This document shows, piece after piece, positions 16,478-24,653 of a stretch of 64,000 nucleotides of DNA; position 1 is the stretch's first letter, and each line of letters begins with the position of its first letter. Below the pieces are notes generated by a model, which was not told the origin of the DNA, did no database searches, and saw only the letters and a program-made list of their open reading frames with translations. Source of the stretch: Candidatus Poribacteria bacterium. Lineage in GTDB: Bacteria; Poribacteria; WGA-4E; WGA-3G. The DNA is taken from positions 1 through 64,000 of the forward strand of contig JAJEDB010000039.1 of assembly GCA_022821725.1 (NCBI GenBank), written 5' to 3'. Position numbers and translations under genes: made by a program.

Positions 16478-18385
16478 ATGAAATTGACAAACAGCACCTT
16501 TACATCTCAATATTTGCTTGAGGATGAACAGATTCGCCATTTTATTGTGAATGGGTATGTCAACGTCGTCGCCGACGTACCCACGCACATCCACGAAACC
16601 ATCTACGACAAAACCGACGAACTCTTTGCTGGCGCGACGGATTTCCGAGCCGATAGGCAACACAACCCACTCAATAACATTTTACCGTTAGTCCCGGAAC
16701 TGCAGGTAGTTTTAGAATCGCCAGAGGTGCGCGGCGCGCTCACCAGCATTTTGGGGAACGGGTACGTCATGCATCCGCATCGGCATTGCCATCCCAATTT
16801 TGCCGGAAGCACACCGAGCGGAAAGGAAGATGAAGAGCGATTGATGATGCCGCTTCATAAAGATGGGCACGCCGGTGGGAAACGGCCGCGGCACCGAACA
16901 CCGCGTTGGGCGATTCTCTTCTATTATCCGCAACCGTGTCTTGCCGAGCAGGGACCGACCTGTATCATTCCTGGGACGCAATACCTCCGAGAATTTATGC
17001 TGGGGGGCGAGCGTCAACGGCACGAGATACATGCGAAGGGTGGAAACGGGACACGACGCCTTTCCGAAGATTTCCTGAATCGCAATCTTGTCCCGATGTC
17101 TGGTGAACTCGGCACGGTGTGGATTATGCACTTTGATATGGTGCATTCGTTCCTGCAGAACTATGTGCCGCTGAATCGCTACGGCATGAAATTCGTCTTT
17201 ATGCGGACCGAGCAGCCGACGGCACCTTCGTGGAACAGTGAGACCCCTATGTGGCAACCGCCTGAAGTCAACCACGTTCCTTACGATGCGGAGATCCTCT
17301 GGACGTATATCTGGAATTGGATGTCCGGCAAGACGGATTTGTATGAAACCGCTCGTCCAGATACGACGATGGATGTCGCATCAGCGATTGCAGCATTGAA
17401 AGCAGACGATCCGAACAAGCGTATGAAAGCGGCGAACGAGTTAGGTTTTATGCGCAAGGGTGGTGCCGAGGCTGTCCCCGCACTCGTAGATGCGCTTGAA
17501 GATAGTTATGAACCCGTCCGTCGGAACGCCATCTATGCCCTCGGTGCGATCGGTGAACCTGCTGTGAAACCGCTCGCTGACGCACTGGATTCAGAAAAGG
17601 AGGCGTTTGATATGGAACCGATTCTCCATATCTGTGATGCCGCACACGGACTCGCGGCAACAGGCGCACCGGCTGTGTCCGAACTCATAACGGCTCTACG
17701 GGACGAAGGCGAGAACGTGCGTGCCTCAGCAGCGTATGCATTAGGCGAGATGGGTCCCGTCGCAGCAGAGGCGGTTGATGGGCTTATTGCGTTGTTAAGG
17801 GATGAATCGGAGGAAGTGCGGCGACATGCCACCTCCGCATTGGGCATGATTAAGGTGCCAGTATCGAAGACAGTCCCGGCGTTGGTAGAGGTTCTGGAAG
17901 ATCGTGAAGATACGGATTTAGCGTTTTTTGCGGCGCAGGCGTTAACCCGTATTGGACCGGATGCAACGGAGGCTATCGCTGCGTTACGAGAAGCATTGAC
18001 GAGCGAGTCGGCGTATGTGCGTGGATTCTCTTCGGAGGCATTGGGTCGGATTGGCACTGCTGAAGCATTGCAGGCGCTCGTGCCGTTCTTACGGATCGCG
18101 CGTTGGTTTAACTACGTCAAGAAGACCATGCCGGCTTTCAGTATTGAATTGAAGGACGCAAAATCCGCACCGAGTGATGCCGATTCCCTCACGAAATTGA
18201 TCCAAGAGTGGGCGAAACAAAAAGACATCCCGTTGCCGGAGCCGGAGGCGATCTCAAAGGACTCGGATACACAGTTTCAGGTGACCTTCAGCGATGGCAG
18301 GCAGGTGAGTGCACGGGTTGAAGGGAACGTCCTAAACCTCTACCGTAAAACGCGTGTGGAGGCTGGATTTAAGACGTATCGTTAA
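16478..18385 (+). CDS. Phytanoyl-CoA dioxygenase-like protein fused to HEAT repeats
   Basis: With the ATG at 16478 (AAGAGG upstream) the protein has 635 residues. Residues 1-300 form a PhyH-type Fe(II)/2-oxoglutarate oxygenase: HKD (His127, Asp129), a distal His in FDMVHSF (His223) and Arg234 in NRYGMKF are the likely metal and 2-oxoglutarate ligands. Residues of about 300-580 are at least six HEAT/PBS-lyase-like repeats of about 35 residues, with repeated units such as AVPALVDALEDSYEPVRRNAIYALG and VRASAAYALGEMG. The last 45 residues are a small beta unit. The HEAT part probably binds a partner or substrate protein. An earlier in-frame start (from 16316) would overlap the dehydrogenase and is not used. 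Confidence 0.85.
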   Translation: MKLTNSTFTSQYLLEDEQIRHFIVNGYVNVVADVPTHIHETIYDKTDELFAGATDFRADRQHNPLNNILPLVPELQVVLESPEVRGALTSILGNGYVMHPHRHCHPNFAGSTPSGKEDEERLMMPLHKDGHAGGKRPRHRTPRWAILFYYPQPCLAEQGPTCIIPGTQYLREFMLGGERQRHEIHAKGGNGTRRLSEDFLNRNLVPMSGELGTVWIMHFDMVHSFLQNYVPLNRYGMKFVFMRTEQPTAPSWNSETPMWQPPEVNHVPYDAEILWTYIWNWMSGKTDLYETARPDTTMDVASAIAALKADDPNKRMKAANELGFMRKGGAEAVPALVDALEDSYEPVRRNAIYALGAIGEPAVKPLADALDSEKEAFDMEPILHICDAAHGLAATGAPAVSELITALRDEGENVRASAAYALGEMGPVAAEAVDGLIALLRDESEEVRRHATSALGMIKVPVSKTVPALVEVLEDREDTDLAFFAAQALTRIGPDATEAIAALREALTSESAYVRGFSSEALGRIGTAEALQALVPFLRIARWFNYVKKTMPAFSIELKDAKSAPSDADSLTKLIQEWAKQKDIPLPEPEAISKDSDTQFQVTFSDGRQVSARVEGNVLNLYRKTRVEAGFKTYR

Positions 18386-18402
18386 GCGAAAATTCAAGAT
18401 GT

Positions 18403-18556
18403 GTAGCTTGTAATGAAATTATGTTCTCCTTAAATGGCATAATTTGTCTTAGCTTTACATTTGGAGAGCGGATATAAGAAAAGCACGTCAAAGTTCTAGG
18501 GGAAACACCCAAGCAAAAACACCCACAGTGTTTAACCGCAAGGAATAATTAAAAGA
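18403..18556 (+). repeat. Gene-boundary repeat, long form, leader of the HIT gene
   Basis: Its first 94 bp (18403-18496) match 18999-19092 with one mismatch. Then come CCCAAGCAAAAAC, found in other copies, and the end AACCGCAAGGAATAATTAAA, three bases before the HIT start codon. AAGGA serves as the ribosome site. Confidence 0.8.
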
Positions 18557-18964
18557 ATGGATTGTATCTTTTGTGCGATTGTTGCGGGTGACATTCCAGC
18601 GACCACGGTGTATGAAGATGAACACGTTTTCGCTTTTATGGATATTGCTCCCGCGAACCCGGGGCATACACTCATTATACCGAAGCAACACTATCGAAAT
18701 ATCTATGACATGCCTGCAGAAGTCGGCGGTAAAATTATGCAAGCCGCGGTTTCACTCGCCAAGGCGATCCGAACGGCATTGAATCCTGACGGGCTTAACC
18801 TCTTTCAATCGAATGAAGCCGCAGGATTCCAGACTGTTTTCCATTTCCATCTCCACCTAATCCCGCGATGGGAAGGCGACCCGATCCGGTTGCCGTGGCG
18901 ACCGAGCGAAGGGGATATGGAAGAAATCGACAGCATTGCAGCAAAAATTCGAGAAGCTTTGTAG
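18557..18964 (+). CDS. HIT-family nucleotide hydrolase/transferase (HinT-like)
   Basis: The protein has 135 residues. The N terminus DCIFCAIVAGDIPATTVYEDE has the two cysteines of the HinT zinc-like site; HTLIIPKQHY follows; the histidine triad is HFHLHLI with RW after it. HinT-type enzymes hydrolyse AMP-amidates such as AMP-lysine. The length is typical. It is preceded directly by a gene-boundary repeat and followed 34 bp later by another copy, so it sits like a cassette between repeats. Confidence 0.95.
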   Translation: MDCIFCAIVAGDIPATTVYEDEHVFAFMDIAPANPGHTLIIPKQHYRNIYDMPAEVGGKIMQAAVSLAKAIRTALNPDGLNLFQSNEAAGFQTVFHFHLHLIPRWEGDPIRLPWRPSEGDMEEIDSIAAKIREAL

Positions 18965-18998
18965 AACCAAAGTATAGAATTTTGGTGGAACAAAATGC

Positions 18999-19151
18999 GT
19001 AGCTCGTAATGAAATTATGTTCTCCTTAAATGGCATAATTTGTCTTAGCTTTACATTTGGAGAGCGGATATAAGAAAAGCACGTCAAAGTTCCAACGGAC
19101 GTTGTTTAACCGCAAGGAACAATTAAAAAACCGCAAGGAATAATTAAAATT
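18999..19151 (+). repeat. Gene-boundary repeat, long form, with doubled terminal module
   Basis: The first 94 bp (18999-19092) repeat 18403-18496 with one change. The terminal module is present twice in tandem (19108-19128 and 19130-19149: CCGCAAGGAAYAATTAAAA), the second copy touching the ATG at 19152. Confidence 0.8.
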
Positions 19152-19856
19152 ATGAACATCTTGATTACCTCCGCTGGTTCTGAACTGGCGCGCAACGTAG
19201 CGGGAGCATTAGCGGAGGAACACACACTCCGCTTGACAGAACTGTATCCTGTTGACCCTGTTGAAGGGACGTTCGTGCAAAGCGAACTTGGGCACGACGA
19301 GTCAACCAACGAACTGGTGCGCGGCATAGATACCATTATCCACATCGCTGAAACACCGCCTGATCCGCTGGTTTCCGACGCTGAACAACCCGACAATTAC
19401 GCTATCGATTATCAGACGCGCTGCACTTATAACCTACTGATGGCAGCAGCGGAAGAAGGCGTGAAACATGCCATTTATGCAAGCACGCTCCAGCTCTTTG
19501 AGCAACACGGTGAAGACTGGACGGTTACAGAGAGTTGGCGCCCTCGTCCTTCTGTGGATAGTTTCGTGCTTTCAAAGCATCTTGGTGAGTTCACATGTAG
19601 AGAATTCGGGCGTGAAGGCAAACTCAATGTGACATGCCTCCGTCTGGGTAACCTCGTCACTGCTGATGCCGCGGCAACCGCCGAACCAGATTCAATGTGG
19701 CTTGAGATGAAGGACGCAGTCACGGCGTTTCAGGGAGCACTTGAATCGTCCTCGCCGTGGCGGATCTTTCACATCCAGTCAGAGTTCCCCGGTTCTCGTT
19801 TTTCGATCGGGAAAGCCAAGGGACATCTAAAGTTCGAACCGCAATTCGTGCCGTAG
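19152..19856 (+). CDS. NAD-dependent epimerase/dehydratase family protein (extended SDR-like, short)
   Basis: The protein has 234 residues. The N terminus MNILITSAGSELARNVAGALAEEH is a Rossmann fold with a modified glycine motif (SAGSELA for GxxGxxG). IIHIAE and YASTLQLFEQ correspond to the cofactor-site and serine strands, but the usual YxxxK reads VLSKHLGE, where the tyrosine is replaced. Activity is therefore uncertain. It is paralogous to the next gene (19994-20719), and both are led by the same repeat. Substrate unknown; sugar nucleotides are the usual substrates of the family. Confidence 0.75.
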   Translation: MNILITSAGSELARNVAGALAEEHTLRLTELYPVDPVEGTFVQSELGHDESTNELVRGIDTIIHIAETPPDPLVSDAEQPDNYAIDYQTRCTYNLLMAAAEEGVKHAIYASTLQLFEQHGEDWTVTESWRPRPSVDSFVLSKHLGEFTCREFGREGKLNVTCLRLGNLVTADAAATAEPDSMWLEMKDAVTAFQGALESSSPWRIFHIQSEFPGSRFSIGKAKGHLKFEPQFVP

Positions 19857-19893
19857 CCGATAGGTAGCCGTCCCTGCCGTGCCTGAACCAAAA

Positions 19894-19993
19894 TTGTAGC
19901 CTGTAGTGACATTACGAAAGTTTCAAAGGTGCGAAAAGCCTACCTGACCGAACCGCAAGGAAAAATTAAAAAGCCGCAAGGAAAAATTAAAAC
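19894..19993 (+). repeat. Gene-boundary repeat, short form, with doubled terminal module
   Basis: TTGTAGCCTGTAGTGACATT (19894 on) is a diverged start of the repeat; CTACCTGACCGAA follows; the terminal module CCGCAAGGAAAAATTAAAA occurs twice (19953-19971, 19974-19992), the second just before the ATG at 19994. Confidence 0.75.
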
Positions 19994-20719
19994 ATGAAAG
20001 TTCTTATTTTAGGGGGTAACGGATATCTCGGACCGCATGTCGTCAAGGCGTTGGAGCCTTACTATACGTTGCGCGTCACAGACATCAACGATATTGAGAC
20101 GAAACATGAGTCGATGCACATTGATGTGGGTTCACTGGATCAGGTGATGCGAGCGGCTGAGGGAATGGACGCGATTCTCAATTGTTCCGTCCTACGACAC
20201 GATCGGCAACTCGCTTTTGATGTGAGCACGCGTGGCTGTTACAATACAATGCGCGCCGCTGTCGAACACGGTATCCGTCGCGTTATCAACACGGGACCCC
20301 ATTTCACCATCCAAGGGGATGACTATACCACCTACGATTACGAGATTAACCCGGATGTTCCACCGCATACCAGCACTGGACTCTATCCGTTAACCAAGGG
20401 GTTAGGACAGGAAATCTGTAAAGTCTTCACTGAACATTACGACATCTATGTTCTCTGCTATCTGTTCCTGAGTTTCCGGGAGCACGACGATCCCGCAGAA
20501 GGCACCGATCTCAATCCGTTTTCTGTCAGTTGGCGGGACGCAGGCGAAGCCTTCCGACTGGGTTTGGAGATTGATTTGGAAGACCTCCCCTCACGCTGTG
20601 AGATTTTCAATATCTTCGCAGATTTACCGCATCAGCAGTTCTCGAACCTCAAAGCGAAACGGATTTTAGGTTTCGCGCCTCAGGATAACTTTGAGCGAAT
20701 GTGGTATAAGAAGAATTGA
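19994..20719 (+). CDS. NAD-dependent epimerase/dehydratase family protein
   Basis: The protein has 241 residues. MKVLILGGNGYLGPHVVKAL gives a complete GxxGxxG Rossmann motif, and VINTGPHF the serine/threonine strand. The catalytic Y-x-x-x-K is represented by YPLTKGLGQE, with both residues present. At 241 residues it lacks much of the sugar-binding domain of full-length epimerases (about 310). The neighbour upstream is a paralogue, so the two may act on related substrates. The repeat end upstream supplies AAGGA. Confidence 0.8.
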   Translation: MKVLILGGNGYLGPHVVKALEPYYTLRVTDINDIETKHESMHIDVGSLDQVMRAAEGMDAILNCSVLRHDRQLAFDVSTRGCYNTMRAAVEHGIRRVINTGPHFTIQGDDYTTYDYEINPDVPPHTSTGLYPLTKGLGQEICKVFTEHYDIYVLCYLFLSFREHDDPAEGTDLNPFSVSWRDAGEAFRLGLEIDLEDLPSRCEIFNIFADLPHQQFSNLKAKRILGFAPQDNFERMWYKKN

Positions 20720-20851
20720 ATTACAGTGGCACCTATTCCACGCACAGTGCCTTGCACCTCATCAAAATCTGTGTTAAACTTATATACAGAAATTACGGAT
20801 AGGCGCGAGTCGGACCAGAAACGTCTATCAAATCTCCAAGGGGGCATACCG

Positions 20852-21340
20852 ATGGCAGGCATTGAGAGCTCAACAGAACTAAAGGTTGAATATTTGCTGC
20901 ATAGCGTTAAACAATTATCACCTGTCGAATTAGATGAATTCACTCGAAAGTTAACAGAATGGCAGCAACAGCAGGAAGCCGTAATAGGCGAAGATGTGGA
21001 TCCTGATGCATCGGATGCTACAATTGTAGCCTTCATAAGGAAAAATTCGCAATTACCTGAAAAGGAAAATCGGCGTTACTGGTGGTTGCGGCGCAAACGT
21101 GAAGATGAAGCTTTAAGTGCTGATGAAATGTCAGAGTATGAAGAGTTGATCAGGCGGTTGGAGACTATGGAGGTCAAACGTCTTGAAGCCTTAGCTGTCT
21201 TGGTGCAACGTTGGGATAAACCTGTAAGAGAAATTATGGCGGAATTGAGACTATTCGTGTCTCATTTTGATAAACCTCAATTCTCTGAGGAGTCTGCGCA
21301 AGGAGGGCATTCTAAGAGCCCAAGACGAGGAGAAAGATAG
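20852..21340 (+). CDS. Unrecognised helical protein paired with an HNH nuclease
   Basis: With the ATG at 20852 (AAGGGGG ten bases upstream) the protein has 162 residues. It is helical and highly charged: an amphipathic N-terminal helix (LKVEYLLHSVKQLSPVELDEFTRKL), a middle basic WWLRRKREDEALSADEM-EYEELIRRLE segment and a Ser/Arg-rich tail. I do not recognise a family. The HNH nuclease gene starts six bases after its stop, so the two are surely one transcript. An adaptor or antitoxin role is possible but not shown. Confidence 0.7.
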   Translation: MAGIESSTELKVEYLLHSVKQLSPVELDEFTRKLTEWQQQQEAVIGEDVDPDASDATIVAFIRKNSQLPEKENRRYWWLRRKREDEALSADEMSEYEELIRRLETMEVKRLEALAVLVQRWDKPVREIMAELRLFVSHFDKPQFSEESAQGGHSKSPRRGER

Positions 21341-21346
21341 AAAACA

Positions 21347-21778
21347 ATGCCTTCTGATCGTATTTCTCTGGCTTTACGCCGCCGTGTTCGGGAGCGTGCC
21401 AAGGGATTTTGCGAATACTGCCGGGCTCCTGATAGTTTTGCCACGTCTCCTTTCCACTGTGAGCATATCATCCCTCAAAGTGTTGGGGGCGAAAGTATAC
21501 TGGATAATTTGGCGTGGGCATGCCCGCGCTGCAACACTCATAAACACACTAAAACGCATGCTCACGATCCGCAAACAGGACGAAGAGTCTCACTTTTCAA
21601 TCCGCGCCTGAAACAATGGCATCGCCATTTTATGTGGAGTAAAGATCTTCTATCTATTATTGGACGGACACAAATAGGCAGAGCGACAATTGAGGTGTTG
21701 AATATGAATCTTCCTCAGCGGATAAACCTGCGAAGAGCCTTACTCAGTTTAGGCGAGCATCCACCAGAAATTGGTTGA
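21347..21778 (+). CDS. HNH endonuclease
   Basis: The protein has 143 residues. Zinc cysteines FCEYC and ACPRCN frame the HNH core: CEHIIPQSVGG (His-His), DNLAWACPRCN and HK. Free-standing HNH proteins of this size act as nicking or double-strand nucleases in restriction, phage defence or homing systems. The C-terminal 60 residues form a helical domain with a WSKDLLSIIGRTQIGRATIE segment seen in similar bacterial HNH proteins. Six bases separate it from the upstream partner gene, and GDPD follows at once. Its target is unknown. Confidence 0.88.
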   Translation: MPSDRISLALRRRVRERAKGFCEYCRAPDSFATSPFHCEHIIPQSVGGESILDNLAWACPRCNTHKHTKTHAHDPQTGRRVSLFNPRLKQWHRHFMWSKDLLSIIGRTQIGRATIEVLNMNLPQRINLRRALLSLGEHPPEIG

Positions 21779-21787
21779 GTGATAACT

Positions 21788-22558
21788 ATGCAGATTCAAC
21801 TGCTCGCACATCGAGGCGGCATGGGGCGTGCCCCCGAAAATACCCTTGCTTCCTTCAGACAGGCATTGGTGGACGGTGCCGATGGATATGAGTGTGATGT
21901 CTGTCTCACCCAAGATAAGCAACCCGTCCTAATTCACGTTGGTTTCAACCGATACAGTATTCAGGAAGCGACGGGATGCTCCACATCCCTCAGTGAACTT
22001 CCGTGGAAGGAGGTCCAACAACTCACGATGGAGGCATCTAATGAACCTGTTGCCCACCTTGAGGATGCCCTTCATTTCGCACGAGAAAACCAAATGCCGT
22101 GCTTCATTGAACCGAAGACGGACACACCAGAATTACTCCCCATCATCGTAGAACAGATCCGCCATTTTGAAGTCGTTCACCTTGTCAATATTCTCACGTT
22201 TTACTTTCGAAAGCATTTGCTTGTGGAGGCTAAGCGTTTAGAACCAAAGTTGCAGACGAGTGCGATTCTCATTAATCCGGCGGCGAACTTCCTCAAGGCA
22301 GCGGCTGCTATTGATGCAGACCGCATCATCTTAGGCTGGAGTGGCATTAATCACTTTGGGCTTTATAACGCTTTCACGCAGACTGTTACGCGCCAGGTGA
22401 AGCAGCTCCAGGCAAACGGGATTGTTGTAGATGCCGGGTTCATCCTGACGGCGAAGGATGTCGATTGGGCGGTCTCGCCGCGGAAAGCTGGGGGTGTTGA
22501 TGGCTTATGGGTGGACGATGTGCCTTATATCAGACGTTGTCTCCAAGAGATGTTTTAG
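21788..22558 (+). CDS. Glycerophosphodiester phosphodiesterase family protein
   Basis: With the ATG at 21788 the protein has 256 residues (a GTG at 21779 is in frame). The TIM-barrel family motifs are LLAHRGGMGRAPENTLASF (first His, Arg, Glu), GADGYECDVCLTQDKQPVLIH (metal Glu/Asp, second His) and CFIEPK (metal Glu). The usual H-D pair after the second strand reads HVGFNR, so the Asp is replaced. The catalytic histidines and metal ligands remain, so activity is likely. The product would release glycerol 3-phosphate from deacylated phospholipids. It ends ten bases from the convergent sigma gene. Confidence 0.88.
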   Translation: MQIQLLAHRGGMGRAPENTLASFRQALVDGADGYECDVCLTQDKQPVLIHVGFNRYSIQEATGCSTSLSELPWKEVQQLTMEASNEPVAHLEDALHFARENQMPCFIEPKTDTPELLPIIVEQIRHFEVVHLVNILTFYFRKHLLVEAKRLEPKLQTSAILINPAANFLKAAAAIDADRIILGWSGINHFGLYNAFTQTVTRQVKQLQANGIVVDAGFILTAKDVDWAVSPRKAGGVDGLWVDDVPYIRRCLQEMF

Positions 22559-22568
22559 ACTATTAACT

Positions 22569-23198
22569 TCAAGTTTCCGTGTACCAGGCAATAGGTTCGT
22601 TTTGTAGGTACGGAAGCAACATCCTCCGAAGTTTCCGACGGGCGTGATGTAAGTAGGTTTTAACCGTGCTCTCCGACTTGCCCAAGCGTGATGCAATCTC
22701 TTTTATTGGGAGTCCTTCCCGGTGACGTAGGTAAAAAACACTGCGTTGGGTAAGAGGCAGCTGGTAGGTGGCTTTACGGATAATCTCTTCGAGCTCTTCC
22801 CTTTCAAGAAGCGCACACGGTGACGGTTGTACCTCGGCCATTTGAAGTGTATCGTCTGCGTTCTCCGGTAATTCCTCGAAGCCCATAATAGGGTGTCTAT
22901 TGCGTTTACGGAGGAAGTCAATGCTACGATTGACAGCAATTTGGTAAAGCCAACTGTAAAATACGGATTGCCCCTTGAAGTTAGGCAATGCCTGCCACGC
23001 CTTCAGAAATACCTCTTGGCAGAGGTCTTTCGCCGTCTCACGGTCACAAACCTTGCGATAAATCAGGTTATAGATTTTTTGTTGATATTTGTACACGAGT
23101 GGATTAAACGCCTCTGTATCACCATTTTGGGCGCGTGCGACCAGTTCCTGCTCGTCGAAATGGTTGAGTTCAGTGTGTGTTGTTAAAGCATTTCTCAT
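22569..23198 (-). CDS. ECF sigma factor at the 3' end of the ABC/TolC locus
   Basis: The protein has 209 residues when started at 23198, where AAGGAG precedes the ATG; longer upstream starts overlap tolC-like sequence. Region 2 has RAQNGDTEAFNPLVYKYQ, DLCQEVFLKAWQ and SWLYQIAVNRSIDFLRKR; region 4 has LPLTQRSVFYLRHREGLPIKEIASRLGKSESTVKTYL. It is the last gene of a leftward series that begins with a redoxin-domain protein and contains ABC permeases, ATPase, a NEW3 protein and TolC. A conserved TGCAAC-N16-CGCGWC element before two of these genes is a candidate target. No anti-sigma gene is apparent. Confidence 0.9.
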   Translation of the reverse strand: MRNALTTHTELNHFDEQELVARAQNGDTEAFNPLVYKYQQKIYNLIYRKVCDRETAKDLCQEVFLKAWQALPNFKGQSVFYSWLYQIAVNRSIDFLRKRNRHPIMGFEELPENADDTLQMAEVQPSPCALLEREELEEIIRKATYQLPLTQRSVFYLRHREGLPIKEIASRLGKSESTVKTYLHHARRKLRRMLLPYLQNEPIAWYTET

Positions 23199-23232
23199 AT
23201 TTTTCTCCTTGCAAATATCTTTAGTGCGTACC

Positions 23233-24609
23233 CTATTCGATCCATTGCATTGTTTCTCGGAGGTGTTCCTTTGCTTTGGCGTAATCTCGACGCGCCTGAT
23301 AGAAAACACGTTGCGCCTCTGTAAATTGTGCTTGTGTTTGAAACGCATCGTTATAAGTCATATTTTGATACCCGGGTATTTCAACCGTGACTTCATCCAG
23401 CACGCGTTCTATTGTTCGGAGCCTTTGCTCAAAGATTCTCACGCGTGTTTCTTCGATCTCCGCCCGTTCTTTGGCATTCGCCACGGCACGGTAAGCCCGT
23501 CGCACCTCTACGCGGATTGACTTTGTTGTTTCGACGTATTCCAACTGAAGTCGTTCAAGTTCTGCAATTTCTACGGCGCGAAGATGCTTCGTTTTGTTCC
23601 CATCGTATAACGGAATGTTGAAGTTGAAACGCACTTCCCACCCATCTTGGGTCCGCGGACGGGTTTGAAAGATACTGGATGCATCTCGCTCCCGATCGAC
23701 TATCACTGGATCGTAGAGTGCCGTGGCATCCCACGTCTGGTTTCGTTCGTGTTGGTCCAGCAGTACGTGAAGGTCCTTGTAACGTGCTTCAGCAGAGAGT
23801 TCGGGAAATCGGTTCCAGATTGTCTCTGCGGCGAGACGTTCTTGACGCACCATATTGCCTTGTAAGTCGCGTAAATCGAGATTGTTTGCGAGTGCGAGTT
23901 CAACTGCATTCTCTAATGTCAGGTCGTCCTCAGGGAGAGGGTCTGAGAGCGTAACTTGCGCCAGCGGATCAAGTCCGGTAAGGCGGATGAGTTCCGCGGT
24001 GTCTACATCCAATCTACGCTGCAGTTCATTGAGGGCAAGCTGCTGCTCGGAGAGTTCAAGTTCCGTATTGAGGCGGCTGAGGAAAGGGATCCGTTTTTCT
24101 GCGTGCTTGATTTGTGTGCCTTTGAGTTTTTTATTGAGTTCGACCTCAATCGCACGCCGTTCCCGAATCTCTTCCTGTGTGAGGACGATGTTGTTCCAAA
24201 GGTTGCGGACATCGTGAACGCTCTGCTTTTTCGAGCGTTCATATTCAATCTCTGCCTTACGGACATCTTCCTGTGCGGCGTCAAGACCTTCGGGGATTTC
24301 GCCAAACTGGACGAGGAGCATACTCGCTTGTGCGCGGGTGAGATAGTCTCTTTCATCAATATCGCCATCTTTTTGGCGTTGATATTCACCCGTGACCCCC
24401 ACCTGTGGTAGGTAGATGGCTTTGGACACTCGGAGGTTCGCTTTGGCGCGTTCCACCACTTTTTCTGCCTTTTTCACGGTTTCATTGTTCTGTAGCGCGA
24501 GTTCGATGGCGCGTGCCGGCTGAAGTATGACCAGCCGCTGCGCTGAGACGACGCTTCCAATGGTAAAGAATAGGCAGATCGCTAATACTTGTGTTAACCT
24601 CTTGTTCAC
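23233..24609 (-). CDS. TolC-family outer-membrane efflux protein
   Basis: Started at GTG 24609 (GGAG six bases upstream), the protein has 458 residues and a clear signal peptide MNKRLTQVLAICLFFTIGSVVSA. The mature part shows the two-fold TolC repeat: ALQNNETVKKAEKVVERAKANLRVSKAIYLPQVGV and later ELALANNLDLRDLQGNMVRQERLAAETIWNRFPELSAEA, each followed by long coiled coils and barrel strands (FNFNIPLYDGNKT). It would form the outer-membrane exit channel for the ABC permeases encoded upstream. A start at ATG 24621 is possible. The sigma gene lies 34 bp downstream. Confidence 0.93.
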   Translation of the reverse strand: MNKRLTQVLAICLFFTIGSVVSAQRLVILQPARAIELALQNNETVKKAEKVVERAKANLRVSKAIYLPQVGVTGEYQRQKDGDIDERDYLTRAQASMLLVQFGEIPEGLDAAQEDVRKAEIEYERSKKQSVHDVRNLWNNIVLTQEEIRERRAIEVELNKKLKGTQIKHAEKRIPFLSRLNTELELSEQQLALNELQRRLDVDTAELIRLTGLDPLAQVTLSDPLPEDDLTLENAVELALANNLDLRDLQGNMVRQERLAAETIWNRFPELSAEARYKDLHVLLDQHERNQTWDATALYDPVIVDRERDASSIFQTRPRTQDGWEVRFNFNIPLYDGNKTKHLRAVEIAELERLQLEYVETTKSIRVEVRRAYRAVANAKERAEIEETRVRIFEQRLRTIERVLDEVTVEIPGYQNMTYNDAFQTQAQFTEAQRVFYQARRDYAKAKEHLRETMQWIE

Positions 24610-24653
24610 GACTATCTCCATTTCAATAGTTATCGGTTATCAGGAACCCTTCT

